Source: Hyphomicrobiales bacterium
Lineage (GTDB): Bacteria; Pseudomonadota; Alphaproteobacteria; Rhizobiales; Rhizobiaceae
DNA: 64,000 nt
Direction: 5' to 3'
Assembly: GCA_900472785.1 (NCBI GenBank)
Contig: UCJH01000069.1
Location: forward strand, 12,394 to 76,393
In this document: piece after piece, positions 1 to 8,505 of the stretch
Position numbering within the stretch: the first letter of the stretch is position 1
Layout: each line of letters begins with the position of its first letter
Program-made: the position numbers and the translations under genes
Notes under the pieces: generated by a model
The model's input: only the letters and a program-made list of their open reading frames with translations
Database searches by the model: none
What the model was told of the DNA's origin: nothing

Positions 1-1011
1 CCGCTGAGCGGCCCCATCGATGATCGCCAGGGGCGTGCGAAACTCATGACTGGCCATGGCGACGAACTGTCTCTGGAGCGCGCTTGCCTGTTGCTCGCGG
101 GCCAATGCGTCGGTCAAATGTCGCGAGGCTTCCTCAAGTTCGAATGCTCTCTGTTTCAGAGCCTCCGCCTTCTTTCGCGCCGTGATGTCCCTTGCGACAC
201 CGATCAAACCGATGACCTCGCCGGCGTTATTGCGCAGCGGGATCTTGCTTGACGAAAGCCATTTTTCCTGCCCGTTGGCATCGAAGACGGCTTCTTCCTC
301 ATCGATCATCACCGTGCCGGTGCGCAGGATTTCGCATTCTTTCGCGTGAAACTGCGTAGCCTTGGCGATGTCGTGCAGGTCGAAATCCGAAAGACCGACC
401 AGATCGCGCGCTCTCTGGCGTCCGTTGTCGCGTGCGAGAGCATCGTTTGCGACCAGAAACCGGTTGTGACCATCCTTGACCCAAAGGTAATCCGGGACGT
501 GATCAATCAGAGCCTGCAAGGATATGAGTGCATTGCTTCCACCGGATGGCGCGCTGTTATCGACGAGGACGACATGTCGCGTAACCCATCCCCCTTCCAT
601 CTGGGGATGGTGACTGACTTGCAAAACATGGCCGTTGGCCAAAGTGATGGTGTGCTGTTCCGACAACCGCCGCAGCCTGTTCGCATGGGAAGGCATAAGG
701 CAGGTTCCGGCGTCGGCGAGGCAAAGGAATGCCTCAGTCAGCAGACCCTCGAGATCCGGCACCTTCAACCCCACCAAAGCGTGCGCATGCGTCATTCCGA
801 AAATGGCGGCAAACGCCGGATTGACGTATTCAAGCTGGCCCGTGCCATCGAAAAAAGTGATGCCGGCCGTGTCATAATCCAGGGCTGTTTGAAAGCCCGC
901 CAGCTTTTCGGTCTGCCGATTATCTGGTCGTTCGACGCTTTGATGTCCGGATGTCTCGGTCATAAGGGCTTCTACGGTGCGGTTCCGGTTCGTCGAAGGT
1001 CCATTGCCCAT
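1..1011 (-). CDS. PAS-PAS sensor histidine kinase, 3' part cut by window edge
   Basis: The reading frame runs off the left edge, so only about 337 residues are visible. Two PAS-like regions are seen, roughly residues 40-150 and 165-290, followed by a coiled linker and the start of a HisKA domain with the H-box FVAMASHEFRTPLAII. The ATPase domain would lie outside the window. The start ATG at 1011 has GGAG seven bases upstream; another ATG at 963 is less likely. No transmembrane segment is visible, so a cytosolic sensor is expected. The H-box is nearly identical to that of the kinase at 40405, which suggests paralogy and possibly a shared response regulator. Signal and partner cannot be told from the sequence. 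Confidence 0.88.
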   Translation of the reverse strand, partial: MGNGPSTNRNRTVEALMTETSGHQSVERPDNRQTEKLAGFQTALDYDTAGITFFDGTGQLEYVNPAFAAIFGMTHAHALVGLKVPDLEGLLTEAFLCLADAGTCLMPSHANRLRRLSEQHTITLANGHVLQVSHHPQMEGGWVTRHVVLVDNSAPSGGSNALISLQALIDHVPDYLWVKDGHNRFLVANDALARDNGRQRARDLVGLSDFDLHDIAKATQFHAKECEILRTGTVMIDEEEAVFDANGQEKWLSSSKIPLRNNAGEVIGLIGVARDITARKKAEALKQRAFELEEASRHLTDALAREQQASALQRQFVAMASHEFRTPLAIIDGAAQR

Positions 1012-1458
1012 TTGCCAACTCCACACTGCCAACGACCGCAAGCACAACTAAAGTGATATCAAGCAAACCATAATCTTGCGTAAATTGGTGTTGCGCCGTC
1101 GATCGGAGGAGGGCGTTGCTACAGGCGGCCGATGATCAAAGGCGAACGGGACTGCGTCGACGCATGCGGACGAAAACCGTGTGTCCAGAAAAATCCAATC
1201 CCGAAGGGCAGATGCGCTAGATCACCGAGACGCCGTCGATCTTGTATGCCCAAGATGCGATCGGCTGCTTTTGCGCATGGCCAATTCCAGCCCTCGGCCC
1301 GGTTCAAGCCTCATTACAAAATTGCATTGACTCATGCGGTTCTCTCATTTGCCAAGGCGCGGTTCCACTTGACACCATGGCCCTTATAACCTCTACCTTA
1401 TGTTGTCTGACATCTTACAAAATAGAATGTTGGCGCAAGCCGATAGAGGGAGGAGTGC
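1012..1458. other. 447-bp intergenic region upstream of the ABC transporter operon
   Basis: No convincing coding frame on either strand. The right end holds the probable operator at 1403-1413 and a strong ribosome binding site (GGGAGGAG) for the binding-protein gene. Nothing else recognisable. Confidence 0.6.
1403..1413. promoter_or_regulatory. Candidate GntR operator before the transporter operon
   Basis: TTGTCTGACAT is one mismatch from the inverted repeat TTGTC-N-GACAA and overlaps a second half site, ATCTTACAA. Its right edge is 45 bases from the ATG at 1459. The same motif stands the same distance from the deglycase start and also before the GntR gene at 8506, so the local GntR protein is the natural candidate. 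Inference from repetition and position. Confidence 0.55.
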
Positions 1459-2286
1459 ATGAGGAAGTTTTTTACCCATCTGGCGCTGGGAATAGCCGCT
1501 TTCGGTGTTACGACGTCCGCATATGCGGGCGAAACGCTCGATCGTGTGATGGAAAAGAAGGCCATGGTCGTCGCCACCAACAGCGGCTGGCCGCCCCAGA
1601 GTTACCTTGACGACAACAACGAAATGGTTGGCTTCGATATCGATGTTTCGCGCGAGATCGCCAAGCGGCTTGGCGTCGAAGTGAGCTTCGAAACGCCGGA
1701 TTGGGCGACGCTCACGGGCGGGCGGTGGCAGGGACGTTATGACGTCGGCATCGGCTCGGTCACGCCCACCAAGCCGCGCGCCCAGGTGATCGATTTTGTC
1801 GGCGTCTACTATTATAGCCCCTATGTCTACGTTGTTCACAAGGACAGCACGGCCAAGACCGTCGCGGATCTCAACGGCAAGATCATCGGCGTTGAAACGG
1901 CAACGACATCCGAGGATTTCATCCGCCGTCAACTGGAAATCGATGCGCCCGGACTACCGCCGATCGAGTACAAGATCGAGCCCGGCGAAATCCGCACCTT
2001 CGCCGATTCCATGTTGCCCTTCGATGATCTGCGCCTGGGCGCCGGTGTCCGCCTCGACGCCGTCATCGCACCGGAACAGACCGCGGCGAATGCGATCAAG
2101 AACGGTTACCCGCTGCGCATCCTCGACGGCGAATATGCTTTCAAGGAGCCGCTGGTCGTGATCGCCGAAAAGGTCGATCCGGAATGGACGGCCAAGGTCG
2201 GTGGCATTGTCGCCGAGATGAAGAAGGATGGCACATTGGCCAGCTTGACAACCAAGTGGTACGGCAAGGACTACGCGGCCGACTGA
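1459..2286 (+). CDS. Amino-acid-type ABC transporter substrate-binding protein
   Basis: Periplasmic solute receptor of the polar amino acid family (SBP_bac_3), 275 aa. A signal peptide covers about residues 1-23, ending in SAYAGE. The body shows the usual two-lobe pattern, with GFDIDVSREIAKRLGV near residue 55 and the GVETATTSEDF region near 135. It heads a five-gene operon with an FAD oxidase, one permease, a DMT permease and the ATPase. Association with FrlB/FrlD-like enzymes across the island suggests an Amadori compound (fructosyl-amino acid) or related opine as ligand; this is inference, and an ordinary amino acid remains possible. The start has a strong Shine-Dalgarno sequence. A hairpin directly after the stop may keep this gene more abundant than its downstream partners. 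Confidence 0.88.
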   Translation: MRKFFTHLALGIAAFGVTTSAYAGETLDRVMEKKAMVVATNSGWPPQSYLDDNNEMVGFDIDVSREIAKRLGVEVSFETPDWATLTGGRWQGRYDVGIGSVTPTKPRAQVIDFVGVYYYSPYVYVVHKDSTAKTVADLNGKIIGVETATTSEDFIRRQLEIDAPGLPPIEYKIEPGEIRTFADSMLPFDDLRLGAGVRLDAVIAPEQTAANAIKNGYPLRILDGEYAFKEPLVVIAEKVDPEWTAKVGGIVAEMKKDGTLASLTTKWYGKDYAAD

Positions 2287-2296
2287 ATCCATCCCG

Positions 2297-2330
2297 TCGC
2301 ACGGGCGGCAAAAGCCGCCCGTGCGATTTT
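2297..2330 (+). terminator. Hairpin after the binding-protein gene (attenuator/partial terminator)
   Basis: A perfect 13-bp GC-rich stem (2297-2309 with 2314-2326) with an AAAA loop is followed by TTTT. It lies between the binding protein and the oxidase on the same strand. Such elements after a binding-protein gene commonly stabilise its transcript or reduce read-through to the rest of the operon. Confidence 0.75.
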
Positions 2331-2354
2331 CAATGCATGCGCGCGAGCTAGAGA

Positions 2355-3635
2355 ATGTCCTATCCCGATACCTATTACAGACGTACGATGAGCGAGCAGA
2401 AGGTCAGACCTGTCCTTGCGGGCGCGGTGGATTGCGATACCGTCATTATTGGTGCGGGACTTGCCGGTCTGACAACTGCGCTGCAGCTGGCGCGTGCCGG
2501 GCACTCGGTCGTCGTGCTCGAGGCCGAAAGCGTTGGCTACGGCGCATCCGGTCGAAATGGCGGTTTTGTGAGCCCCGGTTTTGCAACCGGCGGCGACGAA
2601 ATCGCCCGCATGGCAGGGTCTGAAGCGGCGCGAAAAATCCATCGTCTGTCCATCGAAGGCGTCGATTTTGTCCGAGACACCATCCAAAGTCTTGGCATCG
2701 ACACCGCCTATCCGCAGCCTGGCATCATGAGCGTCTTGCGCCACGACGATGGCGCCAGTCTCAAGGCGCATGCTGAATATGTGGCACGAACCTACGACTA
2801 TGAGCTTGAATATCTCGATCGCGATCATGTGCGCTCGGTCCTCAAATCCAGCCGCTATTATCAGGGCCTGCGTGACGCAAAGGCTTTCCACATTCATCCG
2901 CTCAATTACCTGCGCGCTATCGCCGACGAAATCGAACGGCTCGGCGGGCGGATTTACGAAAGTTCTCCTGCAACCGCGGCGGATCTCAAGGGTGCGGAGA
3001 AAACCATTCGATCGGCCATGGGGCAGGTGAAGGCACGTCAGGTGGTGTTCACGACCGGCGGCTATACCGGTACTTTGGATGGCCGGCTGAAGCGCGCCGT
3101 TCTGCCGATCGCGACCTATGTGATGTTGAGCGAAGAGGCGCCCGACCTGATCCGCGAGGCAATTGCCACCACGGATGCCATCGGCGACAACCGTCGCGCC
3201 GGCGACTACTATCGGCTGGTCGATGGCGGTCGGCGCATTCTCTGGGGCGGGCGGATTACCACGCGGGCGGCGTCTTCCGCTGCCCTTGCCGGCGAATTGC
3301 GTCGCGAGATGATCGGCACCTATCCGCAGCTCTCGGGCCTGAAGACCGAACTCGCCTGGTCGGGCCTCATGGCCTATGCGCGTCATCTGATGCCCCAGAT
3401 CGGCGAACTGCAGCCGGGTGTCTGGTATTGTACAGCCTTTGGCGGGCATGGTCTCAACACCACGGCGATCGGCGGCAAGCTGGTGGCGGAGGGCATTCTT
3501 GATCAGTCGGACCGCTATACGCTGTTCAAGCCGTTCGGACTGCCTTGGGCGGGTGGTCTTGCAGGCCTTGCCGTTGCGCAACTCACCTATTGGAAACTGC
3601 AGGCACAGGATTGGTGGCGCGAGCGCGCGGCCTGA
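2355..3635 (+). CDS. FAD-dependent oxidoreductase, DAO family
   Basis: 426 aa. The N-terminal dinucleotide-binding motif VIIGAGLAGLTTALQLA is near residue 30, followed by GASGRNGGFVSPG, typical of glycine/D-amino-acid oxidase and gamma-glutamylputrescine oxidase relatives. A C-terminal GGHGLNTTAIGGKLVA segment completes the FAD site. Such enzymes oxidise C-N bonds of secondary or primary amines. In this operon it may act on the imported amino compound or a breakdown product, possibly as an alternative to the kinase/deglycase route on the opposite strand. GAGA lies directly before the ATG; an internal ATG at 2388 is a second candidate. The substrate is not determined. Confidence 0.82.
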   Translation: MSYPDTYYRRTMSEQKVRPVLAGAVDCDTVIIGAGLAGLTTALQLARAGHSVVVLEAESVGYGASGRNGGFVSPGFATGGDEIARMAGSEAARKIHRLSIEGVDFVRDTIQSLGIDTAYPQPGIMSVLRHDDGASLKAHAEYVARTYDYELEYLDRDHVRSVLKSSRYYQGLRDAKAFHIHPLNYLRAIADEIERLGGRIYESSPATAADLKGAEKTIRSAMGQVKARQVVFTTGGYTGTLDGRLKRAVLPIATYVMLSEEAPDLIREAIATTDAIGDNRRAGDYYRLVDGGRRILWGGRITTRAASSAALAGELRREMIGTYPQLSGLKTELAWSGLMAYARHLMPQIGELQPGVWYCTAFGGHGLNTTAIGGKLVAEGILDQSDRYTLFKPFGLPWAGGLAGLAVAQLTYWKLQAQDWWRERAA

Positions 3636-3654
3636 CTGGCGGAGGGATGAGACT

Positions 3655-4626
3655 ATGATCAGCCGTTTGATACTCACCTATCCGGAGGGCGCTAGGCGCA
3701 CCGGCATCGCCTTCGTCCTCTGCCTGATCACGCTCGGCCTCTACGCGCTGGGCATAAGCTCCGCCTGGATCGGCTACCTCGTGCCCGCCACGTCGGGATG
3801 GCTGGCGGATAACCCGGCGCTCGGCCGGTTCTTTGCCGCCGGCATGATTGCCCTCATTCTCGCAGCAAATTGGATGGCGCTTCGGCAATTGACGCGCCGT
3901 CAGCAAATCGTCGGCGTCTGGATCGAGCTGTTCGCGCTGTTGATGCTCTTTTTTTACTCCTTCAACCTGTCCTTGCCGTTCATTGCAAAGAAGATCGGTT
4001 TCATGGTGTCGCAGGGCGTCGTGACGACGCTTTACATTTCGGCCATATCGATCGCCATCGCGACGCTGATCGCCCTCACCGGCGCCATCGCGAAGCTTTC
4101 GAAAAACGGCGTCATCTACGGTCTCGCCACCTTCTACACGTCGCTGTTTCGCGGGCTGCCGCTGTTGATGCAGATCTACATCATCTATCTTGGCCTGCCT
4201 CAGGTGGGTTATGTCATCGGTGCCATTCCCGCCGGCATCCTGGCTCTGTCGCTTTGCTACGGCGCCTATATGACCGAAATCTTCCGGGCCGGCATCGAGA
4301 GCATTCCGCGTGGCCAGTCGGAAGGAGCGACGGCGCTGGGCCTGAGTTCGAGCCAGACCATGGGCCTCGTCATCCTGCCGCAGGCGATGCGCGTCATCAT
4401 TCCGCCGACCGGAAACCAGTTTATCGCGATGCTGAAGGATTCCTCGCTGGTCTCCGTGGTCGGCGTCTGGGAGATCATGTATCTTGCCCGCACGCAGGGG
4501 CAGACGGAGTTTCGGCATATCGAAATGCTGATTACGGCGTCGATGATATACTGGATACTGTCGATCGGGCTTGAGTTCCTGCAGTCGCGCATTGAAGAGC
4601 GCTTCGGTCGTTTCAATGTCCGCTGA
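3655..4626 (+). CDS. Amino-acid-type ABC transporter permease
   Basis: 323 aa integral membrane protein of the His/Glu/Gln/Arg permease family. Hydrophobic segments precede a standard BPD domain from about residue 110. The EAA-like cytoplasmic loop reads SEGATALGLSSSQTMGLV near residue 220. The N-terminal 100 residues add about three extra membrane segments, longer than typical 220-aa family members. Start chosen at the ATG preceded by GGAGGG rather than further upstream inside the oxidase gene. Only one permease gene is present, so the channel is probably a homodimer. The stop overlaps the next start by 11 bases, implying translational coupling. Confidence 0.88.
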   Translation: MISRLILTYPEGARRTGIAFVLCLITLGLYALGISSAWIGYLVPATSGWLADNPALGRFFAAGMIALILAANWMALRQLTRRQQIVGVWIELFALLMLFFYSFNLSLPFIAKKIGFMVSQGVVTTLYISAISIAIATLIALTGAIAKLSKNGVIYGLATFYTSLFRGLPLLMQIYIIYLGLPQVGYVIGAIPAGILALSLCYGAYMTEIFRAGIESIPRGQSEGATALGLSSSQTMGLVILPQAMRVIIPPTGNQFIAMLKDSSLVSVVGVWEIMYLARTQGQTEFRHIEMLITASMIYWILSIGLEFLQSRIEERFGRFNVR

Positions 4627-5503
4627 GTTCGATACAAGCGAGGCACGGACCATCCCGGATGCGCGCTCCAATCTGCGTGCCGTTCTGCTTGTCCTTCTGG
4701 CTTTCAGCGCATTCTCAGCGACGGATGCGCTAGTCAAGCTGCTGGCGCAGCGCTTTGCCGTGCCGCAGGTTACCTTCATGATCACCGTGGCAGCCCTGAT
4801 CCTGATTGTGGTGCAGGCCGGCTTGACCCGCAATGCCGGTCTTCTTCTGCCGCGTTATCCCGGCCTTGCCCTACTGCGGGCGCTGTTGCTGGCCGCCGAT
4901 ACGCTGCTCATTCACTACGCTTTTGCGGTTCTGCCGCTCGCCGAAGCCTATCTTCTCGCCTTCCTGACGCCGCTCATGGTGGCGGTGCTTGCCTTCGTGC
5001 TTCTGGGCGAGCGCCTTTCGACGCTTGCCTGGTCGGGCGTACTTGTCGGTTTCCTGGGTGTCGCCGTCGCCTTGAGGCCGGGTGTTGCACCCTTGAACCT
5101 CGGTCACGCGGCAGCTGTCGGCTCTGCACTCCTGTTTGCGTTGTCGCTTGTTCTCTTGAGACGCACGAGAACCGGCGAATCCGACGGGGCGCTCGTGGCG
5201 ACTTTGCTGGCCGTATTGGCAGTGGTCGCGTTCGCCCTTGCGATGGTCAATGGTGGCCTTGCACCGCTGAGTGGCTCGGACATGGCGCTGGTATGTCTTG
5301 CCGGCGCATTGATGTTTGCGGGCCATATGCTGCTCGTCAGGGCATTCCGTATCGGCGATGCCTCGATCGTGGCGCCGTTCCAGTACAGTCAGATCATCTG
5401 GGGCATCCTCTATGGCGGGCTGCTGTTCGCGGCGCCCGTCGAACTTCATACGCTGGCCGGCGCGACCATCATTATTCTGTCCGGCTGGCTTGTCCTGAAA
5501 TAA
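4616..5503 (+). CDS. EamA/DMT-family permease
   Basis: 295 aa with about ten hydrophobic helices arranged as two EamA repeats; the second begins near residue 160. Members of the drug/metabolite transporter superfamily export amino acids, nucleosides or other small molecules. Its location inside the ABC importer operon, overlapping the permease gene by 11 bases, suggests that it moves a product or analogue of the imported compound out of the cell. The ATG chosen lies at the overlap; an earlier in-frame start would extend further into the permease gene. Substrate unknown. Confidence 0.82.
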   Translation: MSAEFDTSEARTIPDARSNLRAVLLVLLAFSAFSATDALVKLLAQRFAVPQVTFMITVAALILIVVQAGLTRNAGLLLPRYPGLALLRALLLAADTLLIHYAFAVLPLAEAYLLAFLTPLMVAVLAFVLLGERLSTLAWSGVLVGFLGVAVALRPGVAPLNLGHAAAVGSALLFALSLVLLRRTRTGESDGALVATLLAVLAVVAFALAMVNGGLAPLSGSDMALVCLAGALMFAGHMLLVRAFRIGDASIVAPFQYSQIIWGILYGGLLFAAPVELHTLAGATIIILSGWLVLK

Positions 5504-5519
5504 ACTTTGGAGAAACACC

Positions 5520-6275
5520 ATGAACCCTGTTCCTGCCATGCAGAATTCCGAGATTCTGTTGCGCGGCGTCCATAAATGGTTCGGCCAGTTTCATGCGCTC
5601 AACGACATCAACCTTTCCATCGCGCCGCGCGAAAAGGTGGTGATTTGCGGACCGTCGGGCTCGGGGAAATCGACGTTGATCCGGTGCGTCAATCGGCTGG
5701 AGGCCCATCAGGAAGGCCATATCTTCGTCGGTGGCGTTGAGCTTGACCATGACGAACGCAAGGCGGACCTAACCCGTCGGGGTGTGGGCATGGTGTTCCA
5801 GCAGTTCAACCTGTTTCCGCATTTGACGATCCTCGAAAACTGCATTCTGGCGCCGATGTGGGTGAAGAAGCTGCCGCGCAAGGATGCCGTCGATATAGCG
5901 ATGACATTTCTGGAGCGCGTCAAGATTCCTGAGCAGGCGCACAAGTATCCGGGACAGCTTTCCGGCGGCCAGCAACAGCGCGTGGCCATCGCCCGGGCGC
6001 TTTGCATGAATCCGAAGGTCATGCTGTTCGATGAGCCGACCTCGGCGCTTGACCCCGAAATGGTCAAGGAAGTGCTGGATACGATGGTGGAACTGGCAGG
6101 CGGAGGCATGACCATGGTCTGCGTGACGCATGAGATGGGTTTCGCCAGACAAGTTGCCGACCGGGTGATTTTCATGGATCGCGGCCAGATCGTCGAGGAG
6201 GGAACACCCGATGATTTTTTTGCCCGGCCAAAGACAGACCGTGCGGCGCTCTTTCTCAGCCAGCTTCTTCACTAG
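5520..6275 (+). CDS. Amino-acid-type ABC transporter ATP-binding protein
   Basis: 251 aa ATPase. Walker A is [11 protein letters not shown] near residue 43, Q-loop [11 protein letters not shown] near 95, signature [15 protein letters not shown] near 145, Walker [13 protein letters not shown] near 167, and the switch histidine lies in CVTHEMGFA. It energises the permease and receptor of the same operon. The Shine-Dalgarno TTTGGAGAA is well placed. Very close to the GlnQ/HisP family. Confidence 0.92.
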   Translation: MNPVPAMQNSEILLRGVHKWFGQFHALNDINLSIAPREKVVICGPSGSGKSTLIRCVNRLEAHQEGHIFVGGVELDHDERKADLTRRGVGMVFQQFNLFPHLTILENCILAPMWVKKLPRKDAVDIAMTFLERVKIPEQAHKYPGQLSGGQQQRVAIARALCMNPKVMLFDEPTSALDPEMVKEVLDTMVELAGGGMTMVCVTHEMGFARQVADRVIFMDRGQIVEEGTPDDFFARPKTDRAALFLSQLLH

Positions 6276-6365
6276 GGCACGTCATCTGCAAACGGAAGCG
6301 GTTGCGTTAACTGGAAACGGCGGCGGGCGGAACGCTTTCTGCTTGCGTCGCAGGCACGCTCCCGA

Positions 6366-7178
6366 TCAAAGGGGCGCGGGATCCTGCGGAAAGCCTCCGA
6401 CATGGCCACAGGTCAGCGCGGCGTGGTCCCGTCCAGTCTCCAGGCATGCTTCAAGGGTCAGGCCGGCAATCCGGGCCGCGAGGAAACCGGCAATGAAGCT
6501 GTCGCCGGCGCCGGTGGTATCGACCACCGCGACGGACCGCACGCCCGTTGCCGCATGTGTTCGGCCGTCGCTCGCACGGGAGCCCTGCGCACCCCGCGTC
6601 ACGACCGCGATTTCGGCACCCTGCTTGAGAAAATCAGCGATCATGGACTTCGAAAGGGCATCGTTTTCACCGGCCGACCCGAACGCGATGGTCAGGCCGT
6701 CGACAGCACGATCGGCAGGATCGGCATTAACGGAAACGTCCTGGGACACGCTGACGCCTGCAGTGGACAAAACGCGCTTCAGCGCCCCGCCGTCGTCCAG
6801 CCAGCCGATATGGACATGATCCATGGATTTCAGGATTTCGACTTCAGCCGGGGAGGGGGCATATCCGGCGCAGACGCCGAAATCCTCGAATGTCATGATG
6901 CGTTCGCCTGAGGGAAGCACATCGATATCGGTGTAGGCCGTAATGCCCGGCCGTTCCTGGATATGGTCGATTTGTACGGCGTTCTCCTGAAGGATTTGCC
7001 GTGTCCTTGAGCCGTTTGCATCGGCACCGACAGCACCAAAATAGAAGGACCTATGCCCGAGGCGAGCGAGTTGTACCGCAACATTGACGGCATTTCCGCC
7101 GATGAGCGATTGCCCGACGGGCGAGCTGAAGCGGTCTATGCAATTGTCGCCGACGGCTGCAAATCGAAGTGGTTTCAT
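6366..7178 (-). CDS. frlD: FrlD-like PfkB-family sugar kinase (fructosamine kinase candidate)
   Basis: 270 aa ribokinase-fold kinase. The start AAVGDNCIDRF and GGNAVNVAVQLARLG strongly resemble fructoselysine 6-kinase FrlD. The C-terminal PfkB signature DTTGAGDSFIAGFLAARIAG carries the catalytic Asp. FrlD-type enzymes phosphorylate fructosyl-amino acids at C6, producing the substrate of the FrlB deglycase, which is encoded directly upstream. Linkage of the two supports Amadori catabolism. The exact amino acid moiety (lysine, glutamine, other) cannot be read from sequence. The gene is 85 bases downstream of frlB, separated by a strong hairpin, so the two may be expressed unequally. Confidence 0.8.
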   Translation of the reverse strand: MKPLRFAAVGDNCIDRFSSPVGQSLIGGNAVNVAVQLARLGHRSFYFGAVGADANGSRTRQILQENAVQIDHIQERPGITAYTDIDVLPSGERIMTFEDFGVCAGYAPSPAEVEILKSMDHVHIGWLDDGGALKRVLSTAGVSVSQDVSVNADPADRAVDGLTIAFGSAGENDALSKSMIADFLKQGAEIAVVTRGAQGSRASDGRTHAATGVRSVAVVDTTGAGDSFIAGFLAARIAGLTLEACLETGRDHAALTCGHVGGFPQDPAPL

Positions 7179-7208
7179 GAGGGGTCCCGACGGAGCGACA
7201 GCGACGGC

Positions 7209-7243
7209 AAAACCGCGAATACCAGCTTGGCATTCGCGGTTTT
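7209..7243 (-). terminator. Strong hairpin between frlB-like and frlD-like genes
   Basis: Arms AAAACCGCGAAT (7209-7220) and ATTCGCGGTTTT (7232-7243) pair perfectly over 12 bp around an 11-base loop, giving a terminator-like shape read from either strand. It sits between two genes of the same predicted transcript, so it may be an attenuator or an RNA processing/stability element. Confidence 0.65.
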
Positions 7244-7263
7244 AAAGAGATTTCAAATACGCC

Positions 7264-8283
7264 TCAATAGGCGACCCGCTTATAGTAACGGCGCGTCGTC
7301 AACGGATGATCGCGCAGCACTTCGAGGTGGGCACTGATACGCTCCAGCACCGTCGCCAGAAGGACAGGCGAAATCAGCGCGCGAACCTCGGCGGAGATGC
7401 CTGGAAGGTCGAAATCGGCCGTATCGAGCACCGTCAGCTTGTCGGTATAGTTCGGAGCGAAATTCTCGATACGCTCCGCCAGCGGCCGAAGGCCGTCCTC
7501 GCCCTTGAACAGAATGACGCTGACGTCCTTCTCGACGAGTTCCAGCGTGCCGTGGAAAAAGTCCGAGGCATGCACGGGCCGCGTACGAATCCATTGCATT
7601 TCCTCCAGGATGCACATGCCGTAGTAGAAGGCCTGTGGCCAGGCGTTTCCGGCGGCGGTGACGATATGGTAGTCGGAGGCAGCCAGTTTTCGCGCAAAGG
7701 CCTCAGCCTTCGGCTCGTAGGCGCGCTTGACCTCGAGCAAAAGCTCAGGAAGCTTGGAAAGCTCGGTTGCCAGTTGCTCGTAGTTTCCGATTTCGCCGCG
7801 ATGTTTCAGGATCGAGAGAGCGATGAAAAGGGACTGCAGATAGAAGGATTCACACGAGGTGTCGTCCTCGGCGAAATTGACAAATACATGATCGCCGCCC
7901 TTGCCAAGCGGTGTTTCGGCGTGACCGACAAGTGTCAGCACGGTCGCGCCGATATCCTTGAGCCTGGCGAGGAGCGCGACGCTTTCCTTCGTCGTGCCGG
8001 AGAGCGATGGCATGACGACGATCGATTTTGCCGTGAGGTTGGCAGCGCCTGTGATGACGAGTTCGGCCGGAAGGCCGACAAAAGCAGGAAAGCGGGACCT
8101 TTGCTGCAGCAGTTGGGCGGCCGGTTGCATCAGGATCGCGGCACCGCCCGTTCCCAGAAAAAACACGTTCTCCGCGCCGTCTGACAGGCAGGTCGCGATC
8201 ACCTGATCAAGGCGCGTCCGCAGTGCGACGGCGCCAGCCTGGATACGCAGAAATCTTTGTTCGTCGAAATTCAGCATCGTCAT
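7264..8283 (-). CDS. frlB: FrlB-like SIS-domain deglycase
   Basis: 339 aa with two SIS (sugar isomerase) domains, around residues 35-165 and 195-320. The first carries FFLGTGGAAILM and SLSGTTKESV, typical phosphosugar-binding loops. The C-terminal tail HPLTTRRYYKRVAY matches the pattern that ends FrlB-type fructoselysine-6-phosphate deglycases. The expected reaction is release of an amino acid and glucose 6-phosphate from the phosphorylated Amadori compound. The start at 8283 is chosen because a longer frame would begin at 8346 and cover the candidate operator; GAGCGAG precedes this ATG. Glucosaminate or other SIS aminase activities are alternatives. Confidence 0.8.
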   Translation of the reverse strand: MTMLNFDEQRFLRIQAGAVALRTRLDQVIATCLSDGAENVFFLGTGGAAILMQPAAQLLQQRSRFPAFVGLPAELVITGAANLTAKSIVVMPSLSGTTKESVALLARLKDIGATVLTLVGHAETPLGKGGDHVFVNFAEDDTSCESFYLQSLFIALSILKHRGEIGNYEQLATELSKLPELLLEVKRAYEPKAEAFARKLAASDYHIVTAAGNAWPQAFYYGMCILEEMQWIRTRPVHASDFFHGTLELVEKDVSVILFKGEDGLRPLAERIENFAPNYTDKLTVLDTADFDLPGISAEVRALISPVLLATVLERISAHLEVLRDHPLTTRRYYKRVAY

Positions 8284-8328
8284 GTCTCGCTCGTCTGGGG
8301 GCGCAGATGTCCCGTTGCCCTGTGAATG

Positions 8329-8339
8329 TTGTAAGACAA
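8329..8339. promoter_or_regulatory. Candidate GntR operator before the deglycase gene
   Basis: TTGTAAGACAA matches the inverted repeat TTGTC-N-GACAA with one mismatch and lies 45 bases from the chosen start at 8283, the same distance as the site before the transporter operon. It is followed by TGACATCTT, which also occurs next to the 1403 site. Confidence 0.6.
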
Positions 8340-8456
8340 CTGACATCTTCCTTTTTTGTTGTCAACGTTCGGATCGTGCCGATTTTTCATCGCATCATGT
8401 TTGGGCGCATGATTGGCGTGGTACTTTAGCGGCACGAACAGTTGACCTTTGTGGAT

Positions 8457-8467
8457 TTGTCAGACAA
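8457..8467. promoter_or_regulatory. Perfect TTGTC-A-GACAA operator before the GntR gene
   Basis: TTGTCAGACAA is a perfect inverted repeat in the divergent promoter region, 38 bases before the TTG start of the regulator. It suggests autoregulation by the GntR protein. Confidence 0.65.
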
Positions 8468-8505
8468 GAACACGAATATCACTGGATTTTCACAAGAGGT
8501 TAGCG

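Noticed and set aside
2271-3677. Minus-strand frame of about 470 codons opposite the FAD oxidase
   Set aside because: The oxidase has intact FAD-binding motifs; the antisense frame has no recognisable domain.
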